From Branchiostoma floridae (taxonomy: Eukaryota; Chordata; Leptocardii; Amphioxiformes; Branchiostomatidae), in the NCBI RefSeq assembly GCF_000003815.2, contig NC_049986.1, forward strand, positions 1,464,544 through 1,528,543: a stretch of 64,000 bases of DNA, read 5' to 3'. Shown one piece after another: positions 45,730 to 56,300 of this stretch. Each line of letters starts with the position of its first letter. Position 1 is the stretch's first letter. The notes beneath the pieces are model-generated. The model ran no database searches, was not told the DNA's origin, and saw nothing but the letters and a program-made list of their open reading frames with translations. A program made the position numbers and the translations under genes.

Positions 45730-48060
45730 ATGCATGAATACAGTCACTCTAATTTTCTTCAATCCATGACTGTTTTGTAAAGGTATGGTACATACCTCCC
45801 AAATTGTCGATGTCTACCAGCACATCTTCGTCATCGGAATGACCTAGTCTCAGTTCTCGCGAAAGGACACGAGACTAGGTCAGGCTTGCTTGGACCATCT
45901 GCCCCTTCCCCCGCCTCCTTGATTGTGCATCGGGTATAAGGTGTTAAATCCCGGACAAAGTGTGCGTACATTCCAGCACGCGATGTTTAGTTTGGTGAAG
46001 AATTGTTTAGCTTCACCAGGAGAAAGGGGTTAACCGGTGACTATTTAGCCCACATTTTCTAGGGTCTTTCCTTCGCTTGGGCGAGCAGGCCATCCCTATA
46101 TAGGGCTGCTCAGATACATGACACCCTACCGAAGGACCCCTATCCGATCGTTTGGAGTCCAGCGACTGACGGTGCCAAGCCCTCGGTGCGAACACCTAGG
46201 CAGAGTATAGGAGTGACAGTTTGCCTTAATACTGCCGCCAATCTCTCCTCCATCCATCAGCGGGCAGAAGGCAGAACAAATCCGACGTCCTGTCCAAGTT
46301 GGATGGCCGCATTCTTTGGCCGAACCTGTATGCAGTGCAAAGTCTGGGACGCCCTCACCGACACAAAGAGCCGGGTGCTGTTCTTCCGCCCTCTGCCGAG
46401 GCCGGCGGAAGAACATGGTCAGATGAAAGCTTTGGGTCACGAATAATGCTCAAGTGGTCAGGTAGAGTAAACTTTCAGGTTTCAAAATAAGGACTAACTA
46501 ACAATAACAAAACAAAAAATGAACATAAAGTTACTATAAACCCTAACTACTTTGATGACATGGTTTGTAGGCCTTAAGGAGCCTGCCTGCCCGAGGATGC
46601 TGATGGATTGCAATCTCAGACATGGCAGCTCTCCAAAACATGGCCTCCACCCATCGTGACCCTTGACCCATTTATACATAAACCCTGATTATCTAGAGTT
46701 CGGCGACAGCATGCCTTCATTGGAGCTTTTTAAAGCTTTGTGTATAGTGACATTTTACTCTACCTAACTTACATGTCTTCACACCATTTATAACCACCAA
46801 AGAATCTGTTCATGTAACATCCATTGGCATAATACCGGCAGTAATACTTATACCGGCAAATGACATAAACGATAAATTTTCGGTGTTCCACTAACGCAGC
46901 AATAGTAATTTTTGAGGTATGCACACTTCAAACATCCACGTATTTCACACATTTTCAAAAAGGCTTCGATAACAGTGCATTCGAAGACAACAAGGCCAAA
47001 AGTTTTCAGTTCATTTTCGGGGCAGGCGAGCTCGTCGTGGGACGAACACACTGTCACGTTCATCGCCAGATTTGTAGATAATAATCACACGTGCTCACGG
47101 CACAAGACGAGCATGATTCAACAGCATTCTTGAATTTCTTTTGGTGACCAACAACTCGTGTAAAAGTGTGAAGAACCGTTGCATTATCATCCGGATTTAC
47201 GGCTGAATGGGTCAAATTGAACGTACGCCGCCATTTTCCCCGCCATTTTTAATGCTACGCCAGCAGTAAAGTTCTACGTCATAGCGGTTGTGACGGACCA
47301 AAATTAAATGAGAATTCTTGTCATTATACGCCCATTTTCACATGACTTTTTGTGTGCTCGCGCAGGTTTTTGCTTTGTGCAATTACAAAAAGGAAAGGAA
47401 GGAACAACAGAGGATGTATAAAGGTACATAGCGGCAGTTACTTGTGCCATGTATCGTTCTGCCGGTATTATTGCACCCCCTTCCAACCACGCGCCCGTTC
47501 TCCGTACAATTCCGCGGTGTGTTCCAATTACGATATTATGTTTTTAGCAGGACAAGAGAGACAAAAAAATATACACAGAAGAAGTGACAAAGGTAAGATG
47601 TAACAGCAACATGTAGCTGGAGAAAATGATGCGTTGGTCATTTGCCAAATTAGTATTGCTTGAGAAATTGCAGTAAACCTGCCGGTGTTATGCCAATGGA
47701 TGTTACCATCTGTCAGAAATTACATGTGTATGGAAGTCCCTGAAAACACTGGATTACCTTCTCGAAAGACGTTATCGTTTCCATGACTTGCATACAATGT
47801 CCGTCTAAGCTACCTGCATGCCCAGAGTTAGGGAAATCCGCCCTGCCTTTGTTCAGTGATCCTTTCATCCTACCTGGTAGATTTTAGCAAAACTGCCCGT
47901 CCTTTCAGGGGAGGGGGTTACCATTACAACTTTGTTCTGATGTCAAAGGCTGAGACAAACGTTTATTAGTCTGCAGGTTGTATGGATGTTTGATTTCTTT
48001 CGTGTCTAGCTAGACTCTAACCTGCACATCTCTCTCCCTACGACGTGCAAACCTTTTCAT
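45730..48060. other. No confident gene upstream of the receptor
   Basis: A GC-richer patch at 46130-46440 has open frames on both strands and a 10-bp hairpin (TTCTTCCGCC/GGCGGAAGAA, 46381-46413), but no domain. 46680-48010 holds diverged repeat pieces, including a relative of the 383-bp repeat near 47620-47710. Confidence 0.4.
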
Positions 48061-48294
48061 AGCTGGTTGAAAATCGAAATCGAAGTTTGTTGTGCTACGC
48101 CAAATGGCCAAATTAATTTTTTCAAGCAATTTCTACCGTTCTACCACTTTATGCTATGGTGCAGGAAGACAAAATGCAGCTGTACGGCAATATTCTCCGC
48201 CTCAATTCTTAAGAGAAGCGCATGAGATATATGATGTTTCAATTTCCGTGATGTAATCTGTACAGTTTGGTGTTATTGTCCCAGCAGCGGCAGC

Positions 48295-50305
48295 ATGCAG
48301 CGGAGTCGTGTGACGTGCCGAGCTGCTGCAGTCAGTGTCCTCGGTCTCCTGTGGGTCTTTACGGCCGCCTTCACCTGCCCGGAGACATGTGATTGTGGGT
48401 CTGGCGGGGCGGTTGACTGTACCGGACGGGGGCTCACAGTCGTTCCCGCCAACATACCATTGGGTACAACTGATCTCAGCCTGGGAGAAAATAATATACA
48501 GAACCTGTCTGATGCAGATTTCTCCTACCTCACCAGCCTGGTGAGTCTTGATCTGTCCAACAACAACATCCGCGTTCTCCCTGTTGTAGTTTTCTCCAAC
48601 CTCAACAGTCTTACTTCGCTCGATCTGTCCAACAACAACATCTACGTTCTCCCTGTTGGAGTTTTCTCCAACCTCACCAGCCTAGATGAGAAGCTTGATT
48701 TGTCCAACAACGACATCCGTGTTCTCCCTGATGGAATTTTCTCTAACCTCACCAGCCTAGAGGAGCTTGATCTGTCCAACAATGACATCCGCGTTCTCCC
48801 TGATGGGATTTTCTCTAACCTCACCAGCCTGGTAAGGCTTGATCTGTCCAACAACGAAATCCGCGTTCTCCCTGATGGGATTTTCTCTAACCTCACCAGC
48901 CTAGAGGAGCTTGATCTGTCCAACAACGACATCCGCGTTCTCCCTGATGGGATTTTCTCTAACCTCACCAGCCTAGAGGAGCTTGATCTGTCCAACAATG
49001 ACATCCGCGTTCTCCCGGGCGGAGTGTTCTCACATCTCACCAGTTTGAAATTGCTTCGCATGGGCGACAATAACATCTCGAGTCTGCCCACTAGAGTGTT
49101 CTTCAACCTTATCCATCTGCGTAGCCTGTGGCTACTTAGTAATCATATTGCTGACCTGCCGGATGGAGTGTTCTCACATCTCACGAGTTTGAAATTGCTT
49201 GACCTGCGCAACAATAACATCTTGAGTCTGCCCATTAGAGTATTCTCAAATTTGACCAGTTTGAGAGAACTTTACCTGCGCAACAATAACATCTCGAGTC
49301 TGCCCACTGGAGCGTTATCACCTCTCAGCAGTCTCTGGAGGCTGGATCTATCTGGTAATCATATAGCTGACCTACCGGATGGAATGTTCTCAAACCTGAG
49401 TTTGGTACAGCTTCGTCTGCAAAACAATGACATCTCGAGTCTGCCAACTGGAGTGTTCTCACATCTCACCAGTCTGCAGTACCTGTGGCTATATGATAAT
49501 CACATAGCTGACCTCTCGGATGGAGTGTTCTCAAATCTGACCAATTTGGAACGACTTTACCTGCAAAACAATGACATCTCGAGTCTGCCAACTGGAGTGT
49601 TCTCACATCTCACCAGTCTGGAGTGGCTGTATCTATATAATAATCATATTGCTGACCTCCCGGGTGGAGTGTTCTCACATCTGACTAGTTTGACACATCT
49701 TCACCTGTACAACAATAACATCTCGAGTCTTCCCGCTGGAGTGTTCTCACATCTGACTAGTTTGACACAGCTTCACCTGTACAACAATAACATCTCGAAT
49801 CTGCCCACTGGAGTGTTCTCACATCTGACTAGTTTGCAACAGCTTCGCTTGTACAACAATAACATCTCTAGTCTTCCCACCGGAGTGTTCTCACATCTCA
49901 CCCGTCTGTGGAACCTGGATCTATCTGATAATCATATAGCTGATCTCCCCGATGCAGTATTCTTAAATCTGAACCGTTTGGAACGGCTTAACCTGAACAA
50001 CAACAACATCTTAAGTCTTCCCGCTGGAGTGTTCTCACAACTCAGCCGTCTGCAGATCCTTTTGATAGCACGAAACCCATGGAGTTGTGACTGTCTTTTA
50101 CATAGTCTACTGACTTCAGCGCGTCTGCGCGATTCGATTAAGGATGACCCTATCTGCAGCTCCCCTCCCCACATGAAAGGTGTCGCGCCGTCATCTGAAA
50201 TTGCGGCAGACAAAGTTTGTCGAAGCCGAGGGCAGTGCACCACGGGAAGTGTTGTGAGCACTTGTGATTGCAACGTCGGCTGGACCGGCCCATTCTGTGG
50301 CAAAG
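48295..50305 (+). CDS. Receptor exon 1: signal peptide, LRRNT, ~22 LRRs, LRRCT, EGF
   Basis: Met at 48295 is followed by a basic n-region and a hydrophobic core (AAAVSVLGLLWVFTAAF), then the LRRNT CPETCDCG. About 22 repeats of 24 residues follow the pattern LxxLDLSNNxIxxLPxGVFSxL. One unit carries an extra residue (DEKLDLSNN). The LRRCT NPWSCDCLLHSLL comes next, then a C-terminal EGF-like piece ending CDCNVGWTGPFCGK. LRR4-8 are nearly identical at DNA level. The donor is AAAG/GTAAG at 50305/50306, phase 1. Reading on into the intron would stop at 50362-50364 after 19 more residues. A single large LRR exon is usual for animal LRR receptors. Confidence 0.92.
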
Positions 50306-53300
50306 GTAAGATACTTGTTTACATTCTGGAAGCGGTGCCAAGAATGTCTCAGCAAACTCGTTGAAAACGAAACTCTTCGAGATCATCGGATAAGAGTACT
50401 CTGTACAGTACTTGTGCAACATTTTGACCTTATCCGATGAACTTGAATAGTAAAAAATGAGAAAGTCCAGAACGCTTTGAAATATCAGTTAATGTACACA
50501 GGTGATTATGATGTACGCTTCCCGCCTAGGGATGCGATAGAGAAATAATAAATATACTACGTTTACGACATTTTTTAAGCACTGGAACGTCGAAGTGTTC
50601 CGTGTCGTTACTTGGGAGACACATGTTGTCTTATTTTGGCCTGTAATCGTTTTAGCGCCGCTCTGATTTCCTACTTTCTGAAAATCCTGTTGAGCGCAAT
50701 TTTTCAATTTTTGCAACTGAAACTAGAATAGGTTGGGGACCTTTGGGGGGGGGGGGGGTGCTCATTCGACCCCCTTTCGTATTTTCAAACGGCTTACTGT
50801 ACGATCACCAAATTTAGAGGGGGTGATATGCTCGTTAAGTTTTATAATTCCTGAATTTTTTTTATATCATTATGACGTAATATGATGTATTTTCGACGTC
50901 ATTAATTGATTTTTTTTGGCTAAAACGTTGAATTCCCATAATATTTTCTTACAGAAAACATTCATGTAAACGTTTTCAATCCATTTTCATGGGGTTTTAG
51001 GGTTATATGTTGAAATAATGTATCTAAGGAGAATTAAGGTTGATAATCTAAGATGGCGGCTTGCTAAACTACATTTTGACGTCGTTGCGTCGGCTTTTGA
51101 CAACAAAAGTCGTAAAACACCTAAATATTGATAAGAAACCTTTATTGGTACCTTTTTGTGTGGAATATTTAGGTATTATGGGAATTCCCCATTTTAGCCA
51201 AAAAATTAAATTGATGACGTCATAATTACGTCAATTTCGTCACTTTTCACTTGCAGAAGATAACTTGGCCCTGGGAAAGAAAGCAGCGCAGAGTTCCACA
51301 TATTCTGAGTTTTATGGAATTTTTGGGTTTGATGATCATAGTTGGGGAGCCGACAGGGCTGTGGACGGTTCCATTTCTGACTGCGCTCGAACAAAACTTG
51401 GCTATGAACATCAGCTATGGTGGAAGGTGGACCTGGCAGGTTACTACACGGTCAGCGGGGTCAACATGTCGGTCAACATCCCCTATTTAGATTTTGGTAC
51501 GTGGTTTCTTCACTGACGGTTACAGCTACACTCAGTTGCATCAATATCCATCTAGACCTACATGTACCTTTTTTCCTATGGCAGTAAAAAAACAAACTGT
51601 GGCCATCCATCCTCTGTCTTGCTAAACAAATATCCATATCAATGCCCACTGTATATCATTGTCTAGTCATATTTTTACGAGTACACCTTTAACTTTCGGC
51701 ACACATTTTGATAACCTCCATAGATATTCTGTTTGACTTCAGGCCGATTGCGACTTTGATATGAGATTAGCGTCGCCGACATATTATCCATCGAAAGGTC
51801 GCCTTATTAAAGTCGAGCATGATTATATTATAGCTGTACCAATGGTTATAGCTGTAACAATAATTTCTGTAGTCGTCACTTCCAAATCATCTACAAAAAT
51901 ATACGCTTCCTCCCCTGAGTCAACAAGAATGTAAAAATGTCTATTATTGAACATGTACAGATGACACTCTCCTTGGTATATTTAAGTACTATTCAATTAG
52001 TAAGGGCACAGACATTTGGCAATTGTAGGCATTTAAGTGGCAGATTTTATACTTGTACAGAAAAATGACACACAACAATCGCCTCTTTTGCTTGGTTGGT
52101 GTCTTTACTGAAGGTAACACATTCTTCTTAGCCATGTCTGATTTTACAAGGAACGTAATTTTTACTTGTCACAGTACATTTGAAGACTTGTTTTTTTACA
52201 GGAGGCATTTTAACGGTGCGGGTTGGGCCGAAAGAGGACTTCAATCAGAATGGCCAATGCGGACAGAATCACACATATGAGCTTGAGGACCAGACCAAAG
52301 TGGTGCGCTGCGAACCGCCGATGTTCGGCCGTTACGTGTCGGTACAGGTAATACCGCCGGAATACCCGGAAACTACGTACAGGGAAAACGCCGTTTTGAG
52401 TCTGTGCGAGGTCGAGGTCTATGTTACAGGTAAAGTACCTCTGATTTTCAATAACTCTACAGCAGAGAGCGATGGAAGGATACATAATAAAGAGTAATTG
52501 TGAAAAAAATCTTCAAGCGTATATTACAGAAACATTATCAATGTCCTTTTATCGTACCAAAACTACCGTTAGTGGTACCGTGCTGAAGCCAAACCACTAG
52601 ATAGAACATACAACATTAGAAAAAATACGCATAAACCATGAAACGTAACACGATATTGGAATTATTACAGCTCTTCTCGTAAGGCCATTGGTCTAATTAC
52701 ACGACAATCAACATAAAATTTGCAAAGTGATTTTCTCCCGTTGCCGGCAGCCATGTAGTTATCTATGCCGGGTGCCATGTAAAAAACCCGCTTTAAATGG
52801 TTCTGACCACTGTTTGTTTCATGAAAAAGTATCGCATAGACAACATATCTTATGCAACTCGACGGAATTCTTTTCCCACTAGTTGGGCACCACCCATTAT
52901 CATATAATAGTGCTTGTCTCAAGTACATGAACATTTCCATCATCATTGGGCGGCAGTCGAGTACACGTCATGACCAAGATGCGCGACTTTAACAAGTGCA
53001 GTAAAGAAATTAAACAAAGTGTTTATTTCTTATCAAATTCAATTCCAGGGGCCTGCTGTAACCATACAATCAGCATAACAAACGGGGCAGATCATCGCTG
53101 CTGATTATAACGGCTTCTGCTCTGGGAACAGTATCCAGTTCTCCTGTGACACCGGATATGAGCTTGTCGGCAGCTCTTTCGCTGTCTGTCGGGACAACCA
53201 TTTGGATCGAGAGATTCCAACATGCCAACGTGAGCTGACAAAAATGTTTCTTCTTTCTGATTTATTTTCTTTGCCCTTTCTGTTCTCTGGAACAAAAGAC

Positions 53301-56300
53301 TGTACCAGCCATGGTACACAAAATAAAACCATAAACAAAGCATACTGTCCGCGGTTACGCTGACCTTTTCTTATTTTTAAAATTAAAATCCATTTGAAAA
53401 CTCTCGAAGGTCTACATGTCAGCTTTGTATATTTTCAGGTATCTGCTGTGACAATACCACCGAAATCATGAACGGACTGGTTAATGCTACCGACGGTTAT
53501 TGCTTTGGAAATAACATCCAGTTCTCCTGTAACTCTGGGTACGAGCTTGTCGGCAGGTCCTCGGCCACCTGCGAAGACGACGGAAGCTGGGGACGAGAAC
53601 TTCCTACTTGCCGACGTGAGTTACCGAAGTCTCCTTTGTGTTCTAGAATTTATAAAATCTGAATAATGAAATAACAGAGTACTCTGATCTTCACGGTGGT
53701 CGGTTGCTACGATATTCTTTCCCGTTGCTATGCGAGTTCGACAGAGTATCGGGTTACAAGAGGCCTACTGTTGGCTAACCATGAAATATTTCAAAATGAA
53801 CAAAATGTTATGACAATGAAAATTCATTCAAAATAAGATTAAATTCGCAATTTTAGATAGTTTGAGTCTTCCCGTTTGAATTATATTAGCTGTTTTGCTT
53901 CGATTTTGCTTTCAAAGACGATTATTCTCTGTTTCAAGGAAGGCTTTCAATTTGGCCATACTCTTGATAAGATGGGCCGTAATTGCCAAGGAAAATTCTC
54001 GATTTTTGTATTTTTTGTCATCTGAGAGGCAAATAAAACATTTTTGTTTTTGGGATTTTTTTATCTTTAATTTTAAGCAACGTTACGGTCAAAAATATGC
54101 GTAAAAATTGCATCTTTCGCACTTAATTACCAATAATTCAAAATCGATGGCATTTTTAGAAATCCCCCCCCAAAAAATATCTCGGGAAAACCGTTGCGGT
54201 CATTTTGAGCCGTCAATGAGCCGTCAACGATGTTTGCATGCTTGCCATGCCGCATGGATAGCGGGAGGGTGTAATTGATACCGGTGAAAACAACACTTAT
54301 AATATTCAAGGTCACCAACAAAAAAGCCAGTAGCTTCGTTACATATTACAGGTCTGCAACAAAGTGAAAGCATAGATGTACTGTCCAGAAAATTGTTTAT
54401 ATTGGTAGAAAAACTATCTTTTTTTGGCTAATTCAAGGTAGTTTGGGAAAAAAGGTCAGACAGCAGTGTTTACCGGCAACGACAGCAAATGACCCCAAAT
54501 AGAACATGGGTTCTGTTCGAATTACGTCAGATGGAACATCGTGGAACAAGGTTCCAATTCGGCTAGACATGGGAGGTTTTCAGCCGGTATTAGACCACCG
54601 GGCTTGCTGATATACTATCAAACATTCCTAGGTTGCAAGTAGAGAAGGGGTTACGTCAAGGCTTTTTTTAAGGTCTCCTACAGTACACAATGGAAAAAAA
54701 TGACATGGAAAACTTTCACAAGATAGCACCATAGGAGACTGCATTTATAAATGGTTTCATCAGGTTGCCATGGTAACTTACTCATAAAGGTAGATTCTTC
54801 AAGAACAAAACCAGAATTGTATTCACTTCCAACGTTTCGAAGCCAAGCAGTGGTTACAGAGCACACAGACAGACAGCAAGAGGTGGAACACATCAAACAA
54901 GCCCTGTTACGCTGTGGTTACCCAGACTGGACTTTCAAAAACGTACAGCATCGGAGCAACAAACCTAAACCAAAGGAAGACAAGAAGAAAGAAGCAAAAA
55001 AGTCCAAGGGCATGTTCCAGTTATGAACAGAGACGAGGGGGGAATACAAACAGAGCCACCTACATCGGCTATAACTTAAAAAGTATAAGTAGCAGCAAGA
55101 AACAGGCCCAGTAATTCTAACCCTGATGATGGTGTCTGATAGACATCGAAACGTTGGAAGTGAGTACAATTCTGGTTGTGTTTTTTAAGAACCTTACTAT
55201 GTGAGACTGCATTCAGTCTTACGTACAAATTACTGCACACCACACTGAGGAATATCAAGAAATGGTTAATTACACAGCATTTCCGCCACTGCTGAAAGGA
55301 GGCAGTAACAGGTGGCAACTGTTGCATCGTCCAGAAACAAACCCCAAAGTTGCAATCCCAAAATGTCTGCAGACCAAAGTATCAAATACCAATCATTGCA
55401 CGGACTCCTGCATCCCTCGTCACTGAAACCAACCAGTCTCGGTATTGCCGTTCTGGTGCCAGAAAAGTAGCTGAAAAGTTGTTATTGTAGCGCAAACAGT
55501 GTCAGCGGCCATCTTCGGTGTCTTTATTGCCGTTCTGATGCCAGGAAATGAACTGAAAATCTTTTGCAATTATAGCACATACAGAGCTTACAAAACAGGC
55601 CCCACGTCCATCTAAGCCATCATTGGCGGCACCGATGCCGGTATTGCCTTTCTGGATCCAGGAAACTAACTGCAAAGCTCTTATTATATCACAGAGCCCA
55701 CAGAGCAGAGCCCTATGTCCAACCGAGCCATCATCGGCGGCACAAGTGCCGGTATCGCCACGGCGCTCATTGTGGCAGCTGTCATCTTTATGGTCTTCCT
55801 GAGACGGATGAGGAAAAAAAGAAGAGAAGAAGATCCACAACCGATTGAGGTCGACTTTCTGCCAGATCATGTAGCGAGTGAGTGAGATTTCTTTTTCCCT
55901 TAAGGACAGCAGGTTATAAATATGCATTTCCTTTAACCAACGTTAAACAAAAAAACAATGATATTTATACCGTACTTCACGTTCAGTCAAACGACAAAGA
56001 TACCCAATACCATTGACGGCAATTCAAAAATAATTGGGGATATAGTTCCACATACCAATTCATCATGTGTGTTTACGAGCACTAAAATGGGTCTGCTTTC
56101 TCAACACAGATAGCCGAATGTCCTAATGTTGGGATATCTTATTGCATGTCTGATGTCGTAACACAACTCTCAAAGATGAGATAGTAGGATTTCGATAGTA
56201 AATTAAACTACAAAAGGAAACAGCAAAAGTAAGGTTTTCCATCAGATAAATCTTGTCCAATATAAATGTCCTTGCCCCATGCTGTTGTGCAGTTCACAGG

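Noticed and set aside
46130-46440. GC-rich patch with open frames on both strands
   Set aside because: No domain or start context. A small hairpin is the only structure seen.
48642-49106. 154-codon minus-strand frame with internal repeats
   Set aside because: Mirror of the LRR array on the coding strand.
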